Shown: in pieces, positions 1-8,369 of the stretch | Numbering within the stretch: position 1 is the stretch's first letter | Layout of the letters: each line of letters starts with the position of its first letter | Assembly: GCA_029940475.1 (NCBI GenBank) | Contig: JAPYUT010000025.1 | Span: 1-36,573 of the forward strand | Reading direction: 5' to 3' | DNA from: Verrucomicrobiales bacterium | Lineage (GTDB): Bacteria > Verrucomicrobiota > Verrucomicrobiia > Verrucomicrobiales > DEV007 | Length of the DNA: 36,573 bases | Translations under genes and position numbers: made by a program | Notes under the pieces: model-generated | What the model was told of the DNA's origin: nothing | The model's input: the letters and a program-made list of their open reading frames with translations, nothing else | The model's database searches: none

Positions 1-46
1 GTTTACACCCAGTTGGTCGGCGGTTCGATCCCGTCCCCGCGCACCA
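1..46 (+). tRNA. tRNA-Val(UAC), 3' part only
   Basis: The 5' half lies outside the window. What is visible is the anticodon loop TTTACAC (positions 2-8, anticodon TAC), the 3' strand of the anticodon stem (9-13), and a five-base variable loop (14-18). The T arm follows with stem GGCGG/CCGTC (19-23, 31-35) around the loop TTCGATC. After it come the acceptor strand CCCGCGC, discriminator A and an encoded CCA ending at 46. The T arm and variable loop closely match bacterial valine tRNA. The missing 5' acceptor strand should read GCGCGGG. Confidence 0.88.
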
Positions 47-72
47 TTTGCCTGCCTCTGCCTACTAGCACC

Positions 73-969
73 ATGAACAGCAAAAACATCGCTACGACAC
101 CGGCAATTACCAGGTTTCCCGGGAAAAAACTCCGCATCCGGGCTGCCCTGACCTGCTTGTCAGCTGCCGCTCTCCTGGCTGCCGACAGCAACGGGGCGGA
201 TACTCCCGTGCCAAACCCTGCAAACAGCAAATCAGGGGAACTGGCTGAGAAAATCAATATTCAAACCCGGAAAATCCTGCCGGAAAAACCGGACAGGAAC
301 GAGATTTTTGACGCCTACGTTTCAAAAACCTCCCCGGATGTCGCCTGGAGCCGCTCATGGATGAAGGCCGTCGATTTCTCCGGAATCGCCTGGGACAGCC
401 CCCGCACACTGACACTGGTTGCCCCGCGACACGCCCTGATGGCCCGCCACTACCAGCGCAAGGTCGGCAGCACAGTGATCTTTCACGACAGGCGCGGCAG
501 GCCGGTAAAACGGAGAATACGCGGTATCGAGAACCTCATTAATGACATCGCTGTGGTGATACTGGACGAAGACGTGCCTGCCACGGTAAAAATCTATCGG
601 CTGCTGCCACCGGGTGAATCGTATTCAGAATTGCTCCGGGGCAGCCACGTATTGATCACAGACGGCGAGCGCAAAGTGCACGTGCACGCAATCAACTCCA
701 TCAATGCCGGCAAGGTGAGCTTTATCGGTGCTGCAACACTGCCCGGGGGATTCTTTGAGAAACTGATTGTCGGGGACAGCGGCAACCCGTCATTTGTCTG
801 GCTGAACAGTGAACCGGTCCTGATTGAAACCCACACCTACGGGGGATCAGGAAGGGGCCCGTTCTTCAGCACCCCGGATAATTTCGCGAAGATCAACGCG
901 GCAATGCTCAAGCTGAGCAAGGCACATAAGGCACCGGTCCATCAACTGCGAACGGTCGCTGTCGACTAG
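73..969 (+). CDS. Exported chymotrypsin-fold serine protease-like protein
   Basis: 298 residues from ATG 73. An in-frame upstream start at 13 is rejected because it would lie inside the tRNA. Residues 18-42 are a basic stretch followed by a hydrophobic, Ala/Leu-rich segment, which reads as a Sec signal peptide, so the protein should be periplasmic or surface-bound. The body shows a trypsin-like order of catalytic elements: His120 in APRHAL, Asp158 in NDIAVVI, and Ser236 in GDSGNPSF. GDSGNP matches the family consensus GDSGxP. A second nearby His (126) is an alternative. Overall similarity to named proteases is weak, so substrate and activity are unknown. The gene stands alone downstream of tRNA-Val, pointing toward the convergent operon. 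Confidence 0.7.
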   Translation: MNSKNIATTPAITRFPGKKLRIRAALTCLSAAALLAADSNGADTPVPNPANSKSGELAEKINIQTRKILPEKPDRNEIFDAYVSKTSPDVAWSRSWMKAVDFSGIAWDSPRTLTLVAPRHALMARHYQRKVGSTVIFHDRRGRPVKRRIRGIENLINDIAVVILDEDVPATVKIYRLLPPGESYSELLRGSHVLITDGERKVHVHAINSINAGKVSFIGAATLPGGFFEKLIVGDSGNPSFVWLNSEPVLIETHTYGGSGRGPFFSTPDNFAKINAAMLKLSKAHKAPVHQLRTVAVD

Positions 970-1131
970 CGGCACAATACCGCCGCCGCTGCCTTGAGAA
1001 AGCGGGGGATTCCCTTCCCGGACCCGGGCGCAGGACGCCATTATCTAGAGCTGCAGCAGGTCCCGTGACCCGGAACAACAGGAAAATCCCGGGGAAACTG
1101 CCTTTGAGGACTTGGGCTGAAACGGCAGGGG

Positions 1132-2466
1132 CTAATCCGCAGGCGCCCGGCCCTTGGCCATTGCCCTCATGCAATTACCCGCATACCGCCCCGCCATCAC
1201 CAGCACGACAAGAACAAGCGCAATACTGATATCCTGGCCCGCAGGCCGGATGTGTGCGGGCATGTAGTTGAACCAGGGCAGCTGGATAAGCTGCTGGTTC
1301 CACCAGCCACGCCCTGCCTCATGGTAGTTGAGAAACTCGGAAATGAGGATGGCTCCCGCCAGTGCCGCCCAGATAAGGGAAATAACCACTGCGGAAAAAA
1401 ACTGCCCCATGCGCGAACCCGTCCAGCCGACAATTTTCAGGAACCGATTGCCCGGCAGCGGGGGACTGCCCGAATGCAGGTCAAGATCCTTGAACAGGGA
1501 CTGCTCAAAAGGATTGAGTTCTTCAATGTTCACACGGTTGTTCTGCACGGAAGCCAAGAGTCCGCGGGCATAGATTTTTGCCGCCAAAACACGGATGAGC
1601 ACATAGCAGGGAAACACATAAAGGGACGCCCAGAAGAAATATTTCCCCAGGTAGTCAGCCGCCTGCTCCGGGGTCGTAATGTCCTGCGATTCGGACAGGT
1701 GGAACATAGAGGGTGCCGTCTTGAGGATGATTACCGGGAGGCAGAGCAGGGCAAACAGGCCGGAAAATAAAAGTAACCGCATCCACTGGCTGCGGATGAT
1801 CCTGATAATAAGCCCCACATCCCAGAAGCTTTTCCAGTTTGCGCATACCGCCTGCCGCGCCTGGGCCATCGGCAGGTAGAACATGGTGGCAATGAAAAAA
1901 AGGCTGCCAATGAGAAACACCGCCGGGCCGATGAGGGACTGCTCGTAACCCTTGTAGAAGGAGATATTCCATCCATAATCCCATCCAAACCACCACATCA
2001 TTCCCGCTGGCAGCGTCAACACCAGCGTATTGACTGCACCCTGAATACCAAGGAGCAGGTTATGGCGCAGGGAGGAGCTCAAGCCCTTGAAAACAAGCCA
2101 AAGGTACCTGCCCCACCCGCTGTTTACCGGGCGGCGCAACAGGGAACGGAAATTCTGCGCGACAAACCAGTTGGGCCAGTGCATGTGGCCGGCAATGGAT
2201 TCATCGTCTCGTATGAAGAGCGTGAAGCTGCCGCGAGCGCTGCACTTACACCAGTATTTTATAGCTGTGCGCCGGGCAACCCGATAGGTCCAGCCGATGA
2301 CCATGAAGCTGGTGAAAATGGCATGGCAAAACACCATGCCAATCAGGAATTTGACCAGGAAAACAACGGTGCGCCAAAGCAGGTTCCCGTATCCGGGGGC
2401 ATCCCCCGGCATTACGCCCGATCCGGCCTCAGGCACATTGGCGACAGGCAGGCCTTGCGCACTCAC
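1132..2466 (-). CDS. Polytopic inner-membrane protein of unknown function
   Basis: 444 residues, beginning at GTG 2466, whose first bases overlap the TGA of the upstream phosphatase-like gene (GTGA arrangement), so the two are probably translationally coupled. Six to eight long hydrophobic segments can be seen, starting about residue 30 and including regions near 130-150, 175-200, 225-250, 285-310, 360-385 and 410-430. They are rich in Trp, Phe and Leu and separated by basic loops. No catalytic motif or named family is recognised. The only functional hint is the link to an exported phosphatase-superfamily protein, which suggests an envelope role. It is the last gene of the minus-strand block. 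Confidence 0.72.
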   Translation of the reverse strand: MSAQGLPVANVPEAGSGVMPGDAPGYGNLLWRTVVFLVKFLIGMVFCHAIFTSFMVIGWTYRVARRTAIKYWCKCSARGSFTLFIRDDESIAGHMHWPNWFVAQNFRSLLRRPVNSGWGRYLWLVFKGLSSSLRHNLLLGIQGAVNTLVLTLPAGMMWWFGWDYGWNISFYKGYEQSLIGPAVFLIGSLFFIATMFYLPMAQARQAVCANWKSFWDVGLIIRIIRSQWMRLLLFSGLFALLCLPVIILKTAPSMFHLSESQDITTPEQAADYLGKYFFWASLYVFPCYVLIRVLAAKIYARGLLASVQNNRVNIEELNPFEQSLFKDLDLHSGSPPLPGNRFLKIVGWTGSRMGQFFSAVVISLIWAALAGAILISEFLNYHEAGRGWWNQQLIQLPWFNYMPAHIRPAGQDISIALVLVVLVMAGRYAGNCMRAMAKGRAPAD

Positions 2467-3671
2467 TCAATCGCCTCCTCAAGGACCCGGCTTTCAGCTT
2501 CATCTGTATCGAAGCCCATCAACCTGCCCACTGTGCCCGCAATCTGGATCTGGTCGCATCCCCTGTCGAAAACATCCCCTGCAGGCACGCCTTTGCCAAA
2601 GAAAAGGGCAAAAATCCTGTGTGCGGACCTGGTGTTAAAATGGTGCTGGAAGGGAATGTCCGCCAGCAGGTCATTGTCGCGCCCGCAGTCAGGCACAACC
2701 ACGAACAGCGTGTTGTCGCGGTAAAACTCGTCGGCTTCCGCGGCCGCAACGATCTGCCTGATCCCCTGGTCCATGATCCCTAGCGCATTGAAGTAATGGC
2801 TGCGGATGCCCCAGTGCACATAGTCGCAATCAGTGTAGTTGACCATCATCATGCGCGGCTGCAGCTCACGCATGGAACGCAGGGCAAGCTCGGTAAGCAG
2901 CCGGTCACCACGCGGGTTCTTCAATCCGCTGTCACCGTAATGGTGGCGCCAGCGTGCCCAGAATTCCATGAGCCTCGGGTTTTCCGTCAACTTGCCGCGC
3001 CGGTCAATTGCCGCAAGCCTGTCGTATTGCTGCTGTATTTGCCTGCGCTCTTTGGCGGTGATCTCCCTGCCCTCACGCCTGCCCTCATCCAGCAGCTTGC
3101 TGAACAGGTACCTCTTGAACCGGTAAAGGCTGAGGATCTGGCACTTGTCGTCGATACCGAACCTGACATGATTGCTGTAGGTGAGAAATTCCTCCTGCTT
3201 GCGATCCTCGCTGTTGATAATGAGCGCCTGATGCTCGTCCACCTTGTATTTGCTGCGGAAGTATTCGAAGAGGGTGGGAGTCGACGGCACAAACCGCTCG
3301 TCAAGGGCACCGCTGCCGACAGTGCTTAGTTTCTTGTAGCTGCCGGTCATGATGTAGATCGTCCCCTGCCCGTGGCTGGTATCCACAGGCTTGCCGTTTG
3401 CCGCCCTGCCGCTGTCAAAATGATCAATCTCCATGCTGTTGAAGAGCACTCCGCGCCGGGACAACTCATGGGCAAGGAAAGGGGCATGGGTGTGTTTCTT
3501 GTCGATGGATTCCAGCCGGCGTGCGCCACCCCCGAAACGAATGATGATCAGGTTTGGACCGCTGTAGTCAGCCTTGGGATCCCGGGCTTTCTCCTGCCCC
3601 ACCAGGGGCAGGCTGGCCGCAGCGCCGGCTGCGACGGTCGATTGAATAAATATACGCCGGTTTGTATCCAT
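2463..3671 (-). CDS. Tat-exported alkaline-phosphatase-superfamily protein (DUF1501/sulfatase-like)
   Basis: 402 residues from ATG 3671. The start is chosen because it places a twin-arginine signal at once: NRRIFIQS followed by a short Ala-rich hydrophobic stretch ending near LPLVG. A start at 3743 would add an unrelated basic tail. The mature part opens with PNLIIIRFGGGARR and later has MMMVNYTDCDYVHWG and VVVPDCGRDND. These look like the metal-site strands of the alkaline phosphatase/sulfatase fold (cf. DUF1501 proteins), although the nucleophile is not obvious. Folded export by Tat fits a metalloenzyme. It overlaps the next gene by four bases (GTGA). Substrate is unknown, and DUF1501 against another branch of the superfamily cannot be settled by eye. 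Confidence 0.7.
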   Translation of the reverse strand: MDTNRRIFIQSTVAAGAAASLPLVGQEKARDPKADYSGPNLIIIRFGGGARRLESIDKKHTHAPFLAHELSRRGVLFNSMEIDHFDSGRAANGKPVDTSHGQGTIYIMTGSYKKLSTVGSGALDERFVPSTPTLFEYFRSKYKVDEHQALIINSEDRKQEEFLTYSNHVRFGIDDKCQILSLYRFKRYLFSKLLDEGRREGREITAKERRQIQQQYDRLAAIDRRGKLTENPRLMEFWARWRHHYGDSGLKNPRGDRLLTELALRSMRELQPRMMMVNYTDCDYVHWGIRSHYFNALGIMDQGIRQIVAAAEADEFYRDNTLFVVVPDCGRDNDLLADIPFQHHFNTRSAHRIFALFFGKGVPAGDVFDRGCDQIQIAGTVGRLMGFDTDEAESRVLEEAIE

Positions 3672-3717
3672 GGCATTGGCCGCCCACCTGTGCAGCTTCC
3701 CTGCGCCGCGTTCAACC

Positions 3718-3840
3718 TTACCCCATCGCCGGCACCGAATCAATCAGCACCGTGTCCACCGGATAGCCGAGAGGGATTGCAACAACGAACTGGTTCTCTA
3801 ATCCCGTCTCCCGCACGCACAGCACGCGTTTGTGCCACAT
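3718..3840 (-). pseudogene. 40-codon ORF, possible remnant of a longer gene
   Basis: An ATG at 3840, seven bases past the TAA of the sialate O-acetylesterase, opens a 40-codon frame ending in TAA at 3720-3718. The peptide contains FVVAIPLGYPVDTVLID. This recalls the ...LGYP-x-(D/E)-x-V-x-(L/I)-(D/E) strand near the C terminus of nitroreductase-family flavoproteins, but without the following residues. It may be a decayed gene end, or a real small protein given its operon-like spacing. The resemblance is from memory and weak. Confidence 0.35.
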
Positions 3841-3847
3841 GACGCTT

Positions 3848-5434
3848 TTACTCAGGCATCGGGTTCTTGGCCGAATCGTAGGGCATCTTGCTCCAGTCCG
3901 AGCAGAACGGCGAAGCCGGCAGACCCGCCTTGTTGTAGAGGTTCCACGGACGCTCCTTCGGAGCCTCCGGATGGCAGGCGTAGCGAACCGCCAGCGGGTG
4001 CTTCACCTGGGGGCTATTAACCAACACGGTCTGTCCATTCAGCTTCGCCTTTGCCCGATGCCAAACACCATCTTTCCCTGCCAGTTCGAACCCATGTAAC
4101 ACGCCGTCCTTGGCCCCGACGATTATTCTCACGCCCCCGATACGCCCGGCCATGAGGCCTTCCTTGGCATAATCGAAACGGACCACGACCTCCGCACCCC
4201 GAACCTCAGCCTCCCGGAACAAGGGGCCGCTGAAGGGTATCTTCTTGCCGTAGAGCTTGGCAAGCGGCCAGCGGGCCAGGCGCTCGCCGACATCAATCTT
4301 GTTGGGCGGATGAATGTCGCCGGCATTGTCCAGGTCAACCGTGACCGCCATACCGGTGTGCCCTGCGTCAAGGGCACGGCGCTGCTCTTCACGCAGGTAG
4401 GTCCACGCATAGCTCTTCCATTGCGGCAGCTGCACGAAATAAAGGGGCAGGTCCCTGCGTCCCCATGCCTCGCGCCAGCCCCGCATCAAGGCCCTCATCT
4501 TGTGCGCGTATTGGCGCGGATCCTCCCCGCGCCCGGAATTGGATTCGCCCTGATACCAGATGGCTCCACGGATTGCATAGGGCGCCACCGGCGCGATACG
4601 CCCGTTGTAGATGGCACCTGCCAACCAGGCCGGGCTACGCGCAAAGGTGCCTCCGGGCAGCCGCTTTACCGCCTCTATATCGCCGGTCTTTGCAAGGGCA
4701 GCCAATTTCTCAAGGGTGGGATGGCCGGTAAAGGCATCGGCCGGAATATAAGGCTCGATTGGTGTACCTCCCCATGAACAATCGATAATCCCCACAGGCA
4801 CTCCAAGTGCCCGGTGAATTCGCCGGGCAAAGACAAAGGCAACCGCGGAATGCCGCCCGACGGATTGAGGACTGCACACATCCCAACCCCCGCCTGTGAG
4901 ATTATCCCTGGGCACAGGCGAATCACGCTCATTGACCTTGCGCAGCCTGATGGTCTCAAGGTCCGCCGCAGCAACCAATGCCCTGCCCTCGGCAAGGCGT
5001 CCGGCCATCTGCCCCGCGGTATATGCCATGTTGGATTGACCTCCGGAAAACCAGACCTCGCCAACCAGCACATCGCGGATCACCACCGGATCGCCGCCTG
5101 TTGAAGAACTTATCTGCATCGCCCTGCCTCCGGAATTTGCCTCCATCGGCTCCAGCCTCACCTGCCAGCGTCCGTCATTGTTCGCCTTTGTCTTCACCGA
5201 TTGCCCGGCAAACTCGACAACGACACTGTCCCCGGCAGCCGCCTTGCCCCATATCGGCGGCGGAAAATCGCGCTGCAACACCATGTGGTCGGAAAAAATC
5301 CGGGCCGGAATGGCAGCCGCAAGCATCACCCGCGTCGCTGAAAAGCTCAGTATAATGATCACTGCTGCCCTGCAAGATAAAAACGGCAGGTAACATACAA
5401 AGAGGAAATACAAGGGCTTTGGAGTTACCGACAT
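3848..5434 (-). CDS. Sialate O-acetylesterase (SASA/DUF303 family), exported
   Basis: 528 residues from ATG 5434, which shares its A with the TGA (5436-5434) of the upstream cytochrome gene. A TTG one codon earlier is less likely. The hydrophobic N terminus (about residues 7-40) is a signal peptide or anchor. Family features appear in order: IFSDHMVLQRD at the start of the beta domain, VWFSGGQSNM carrying the nucleophile Ser134, the CSWGGTPIEPYI segment, and YQGESNSG of the SGNH/GDSL-like fold. These enzymes remove O-acetyl groups from sialic acids or, in this group of bacteria, from plant or algal polysaccharides. Being third in an operon with DUF1552 and PSCyt1 proteins suggests a polysaccharide-processing role. 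Length and motifs are normal for the family. Confidence 0.9.
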   Translation of the reverse strand: MSVTPKPLYFLFVCYLPFLSCRAAVIIILSFSATRVMLAAAIPARIFSDHMVLQRDFPPPIWGKAAAGDSVVVEFAGQSVKTKANNDGRWQVRLEPMEANSGGRAMQISSSTGGDPVVIRDVLVGEVWFSGGQSNMAYTAGQMAGRLAEGRALVAAADLETIRLRKVNERDSPVPRDNLTGGGWDVCSPQSVGRHSAVAFVFARRIHRALGVPVGIIDCSWGGTPIEPYIPADAFTGHPTLEKLAALAKTGDIEAVKRLPGGTFARSPAWLAGAIYNGRIAPVAPYAIRGAIWYQGESNSGRGEDPRQYAHKMRALMRGWREAWGRRDLPLYFVQLPQWKSYAWTYLREEQRRALDAGHTGMAVTVDLDNAGDIHPPNKIDVGERLARWPLAKLYGKKIPFSGPLFREAEVRGAEVVVRFDYAKEGLMAGRIGGVRIIVGAKDGVLHGFELAGKDGVWHRAKAKLNGQTVLVNSPQVKHPLAVRYACHPEAPKERPWNLYNKAGLPASPFCSDWSKMPYDSAKNPMPE

Positions 5435-8361
5435 CAACCCGATCGAAGAAAGCTGTCGTTGAGGATCACCTCCCGGATGAGCGACTTTAACCGGAAATCA
5501 TCCTTCTCCGTCCGCTCGACAATTGATTCCACTCTCAGTGAGTCCGCCGGGGTGAGTTCCCTGGACAGGGCGAACCTCAACAAATGCGCCGTGAAGGCCT
5601 TGGCGAAGCGCCTGTTCTCTTTAACCAGTGCCTGCTTGAAGCGCACAATGCCATCAAATGGGTATTTCTTCATCAGGGTTCCGCTTGAATCCACCTGCCG
5701 GCCGTTTTCATACTTGTCCCGCCAGCGGCCGGTGATGTCGAAGTTCTCGAGTGCAAACCCAAGGGGATCAAGCCTCGAGTGACAACCGGCACAATCCGGA
5801 TTCTCACGGTGCTGGGCAAATTTCTCCCTGATGGTCAGGTTTTTCGCGCCACTTTCCTCATTAAGCGGCGGCACATCATTTGGCGGCGGCTGCGGCGGGT
5901 CATTAAAGATCACCTCAATGATCCAGGCACCACGGGCGATGGGGTGGGTCCTGTTGGTGCCATTGTTCATGCTGAGCATCGCCGCGGTGGTGATTACACC
6001 ACCGTACCGCGGATCCGATGCCGCAACCCGATCGAAAGTCGTTGAACGCAGCTTGTTGCGGATTTCATCGTCGAACCTGCGCTGCAGGTCCTGCTTTGAC
6101 TTGCGCAAGTCCTGGTTCTTCGGCACACTTTTCAGGGTCGCCTCTGACTGGTCAATCGTCCTGACAAGTTCTCCTCTCTTTGCTTTTTGATCCGCGCTCA
6201 GGGCCAGGGATAAATCCTGCTCCGAGATATACAGGGCACCGTCACTTGATGTGGCAACCTCGGCCGCACTCAAGGCCCGGTCATAAAGCCGGGCGCGGGC
6301 CAGGCTCACGGAGAGGTACTTGTTACCTCCGGGCGGCAAATGGCGCAGCCCGAAAATCACCGAGCTCTGGTTCTTGGGAAACCTTGCCGCGCCCTTGCGA
6401 TAGGGTTTGCCGTAAGGCTTGCCGTTGCGGTACAGGGTGGTTGTGCCGTCCGCCTTGTAGACCATGGCCAGGTGCAGCTTCTCATTGGGCGTCTCCTCCG
6501 GGGTCGATCCCGGAAAATCCAGGGTTCGTGAATGGCCATTACTGCCGGAGATCCAGTGCCGTTGCTGCCTTTCACCGAGGACAATGGTATCAAAGAAGTC
6601 GCCCGCACCCTGGATACCCATCACGCCACCACCACGCTGGTTGACATTATGAACCTTGCACCAGACCTCCAGCGTCTTGGCCTTCAGGTCAACCGGCAGG
6701 TTTGCGCTCTGTAAATAGGCCTTGTTGAGGACAACCATGCCCTCCTCATAGCGAATCTTACCATGCGCCTTCAACTCCAGCGACCCCACTGAATCTTTCA
6801 GGTTGTTGTTAAATTCCCAGACAGCATAAGGCTTGAGGTCCACCGGCTTGATTGCCCCGGCTTTCTTCTTCCTGTCTACCAGGATGCTCAGTCTCACCGG
6901 CTTGAGCAGCGCAGCAAGCTCTTCACGTGCACTCTTAATGGTGGTGCCCAGAACTTTACGCTGTTTATCCCTTGCCCGGTTTTCCGCAATGATCTTGTCG
7001 GCATCAAATGGCGGCACCTTGAAATCAGAAGTATACCAGTCTTTGAGGAGGTCACTCTGATAACTGAAAGCCGGCTGGATCAGCTCGATGATGGGCCGAT
7101 CTTCAACAAAGACGGCATCAAAGAGCAGCAGTGGCTCACAAAGCATTTGCAGGCTGGCAGGGTTGTTCTTGTCGATATTGAAATAGCGGGTCTTCTTGGG
7201 ATCAGGTGTTGCGGCAAGGATGTTCTCCAATTGCATCCACTGCGCAGGGAAAGCATCCAGAAAACGCTCGATCTTCGGATCGACCAGCATCCGGTTAATA
7301 GTGCGGTTCAGAACTTCGGGCTTGGTGAGTTCCCCGGATTGTGCGAGCTGAAGCAATTGCTCATCAGGTGTGCTGGCCCAGAGGAAATAGGCAAGGTTTG
7401 CAGCCAGGTTTAATGCCTTGTCGTTTGTGGAATGCCGGTAGAGAAAGAGCGGGGAGGATAATGCCGCCGTGGCCACTTTTTTCATCACGTCGGTGAAGGG
7501 AACTTTTTGTTCTATTTTATCCAGTGCATATGCGGTGTAGCGATCCAGGATCTTTGGATCAACACGTCCTCGAAATGCACGATGGAGGAAGGGTTCGATG
7601 CGTTTGCGCATTTCAGCAGGGATATCGGTGCCTGCGGCGGGGGGCTTGAAGAAGGTGCTCCAGATGCCCACGGTATTCTCATTGAAATCCGGACTCTCCA
7701 CGATCGAGATGCTGAGCCGTAAAAAAGCCTCGAGCAGCAATGGCGAGAGAGTCAGCTGATTTGCCTGGTTATCGAATCCATGTGAAGCCCTCAGGTCTTG
7801 TGGGAATGATTTAACCTCCTTGAACCCCTCTGCCGGATTCAATGCCAGAGAGCGAACATTAACACGCTCAGGCATCTTGGGGGAGTGCAGGTAAATGGTT
7901 TCCCGCGTCATTAACTTTTCCGATAACGCGAATACATTGCGGTTAAGGGAGAACAGATCGCGCACGGTGTTGTTGTATTGGAACCGATTGAGACGCTGTG
8001 CCGGATTTGGTTTTGCTTCAGTAGCCTTGGCTGCAACACGCAGAAGGGTTTTTAGCGGGGCCAGCAGGGCTGTCCGGCTTGCCGGGTCAGGTTGCGGCTC
8101 GTCTTCCGGTGGCATATCGCCCGAGTCCAGCACCTCAATAAGTTCCCGGATCAATTCCGGCTTGGCCAGAAACTCCTTTATGTTGCCAATCTCCTTGAGA
8201 TTGACCTTGCCCTTCACCTTGTCCCCGCCATGGCATTTGATGCAATGGTTGGCAAAAAACGGCTTAAGCTGCCTTTCGAAGTCATCGGCTCCCGCCGGCA
8301 CGGGCAAAGCTGCCAGGCAAAGAAGCAGGGTGAACCCTTTAATAGACCACTGGGCTAGCAT
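5434..8361 (-). CDS. Planctomycete-type cytochrome c protein (PSCyt1-DUF1587-DUF1592-LamG-DUF1588-DUF1585)
   Basis: 975 residues from ATG 8361, giving a clean signal peptide (MLAQWSIKGFTLLLCLAALP...). A GTG at 8379, overlapping the upstream stop by ten bases, is the alternative. After the signal comes a PSCyt1 domain with a CIKCH heme-binding motif (near residue 40). DUF1587 follows (YNNTVRDLF), then DUF1592 up to about residue 400. A LamG/concanavalin-like insert lies at about 525-720 (YAVWEFNNN, TLEVWCKV, LYDRALSAAEV). DUF1588 carries THPIARGAWIIEVI, and the C-terminal DUF1585 follows a second heme site, CAGCH in DCAGCHSRLDPLGF. Such proteins are abundant in Planctomycetes and Verrucomicrobia and are thought to be periplasmic redox partners in carbohydrate oxidation; the substrate is unknown. 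It is coupled to the DUF1552 gene upstream and the esterase downstream. Confidence 0.92.
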   Translation of the reverse strand: MLAQWSIKGFTLLLCLAALPVPAGADDFERQLKPFFANHCIKCHGGDKVKGKVNLKEIGNIKEFLAKPELIRELIEVLDSGDMPPEDEPQPDPASRTALLAPLKTLLRVAAKATEAKPNPAQRLNRFQYNNTVRDLFSLNRNVFALSEKLMTRETIYLHSPKMPERVNVRSLALNPAEGFKEVKSFPQDLRASHGFDNQANQLTLSPLLLEAFLRLSISIVESPDFNENTVGIWSTFFKPPAAGTDIPAEMRKRIEPFLHRAFRGRVDPKILDRYTAYALDKIEQKVPFTDVMKKVATAALSSPLFLYRHSTNDKALNLAANLAYFLWASTPDEQLLQLAQSGELTKPEVLNRTINRMLVDPKIERFLDAFPAQWMQLENILAATPDPKKTRYFNIDKNNPASLQMLCEPLLLFDAVFVEDRPIIELIQPAFSYQSDLLKDWYTSDFKVPPFDADKIIAENRARDKQRKVLGTTIKSAREELAALLKPVRLSILVDRKKKAGAIKPVDLKPYAVWEFNNNLKDSVGSLELKAHGKIRYEEGMVVLNKAYLQSANLPVDLKAKTLEVWCKVHNVNQRGGGVMGIQGAGDFFDTIVLGERQQRHWISGSNGHSRTLDFPGSTPEETPNEKLHLAMVYKADGTTTLYRNGKPYGKPYRKGAARFPKNQSSVIFGLRHLPPGGNKYLSVSLARARLYDRALSAAEVATSSDGALYISEQDLSLALSADQKAKRGELVRTIDQSEATLKSVPKNQDLRKSKQDLQRRFDDEIRNKLRSTTFDRVAASDPRYGGVITTAAMLSMNNGTNRTHPIARGAWIIEVIFNDPPQPPPNDVPPLNEESGAKNLTIREKFAQHRENPDCAGCHSRLDPLGFALENFDITGRWRDKYENGRQVDSSGTLMKKYPFDGIVRFKQALVKENRRFAKAFTAHLLRFALSRELTPADSLRVESIVERTEKDDFRLKSLIREVILNDSFLRSG

Positions 8362-8369
8362 GAGCCGGT

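Noticed and set aside
2062..2724. 220-codon plus-strand frame across the end of the phosphatase-like gene and start of the membrane protein
   Set aside because: Spans two genes on the other strand, and its composition is low-complexity and not protein-like.
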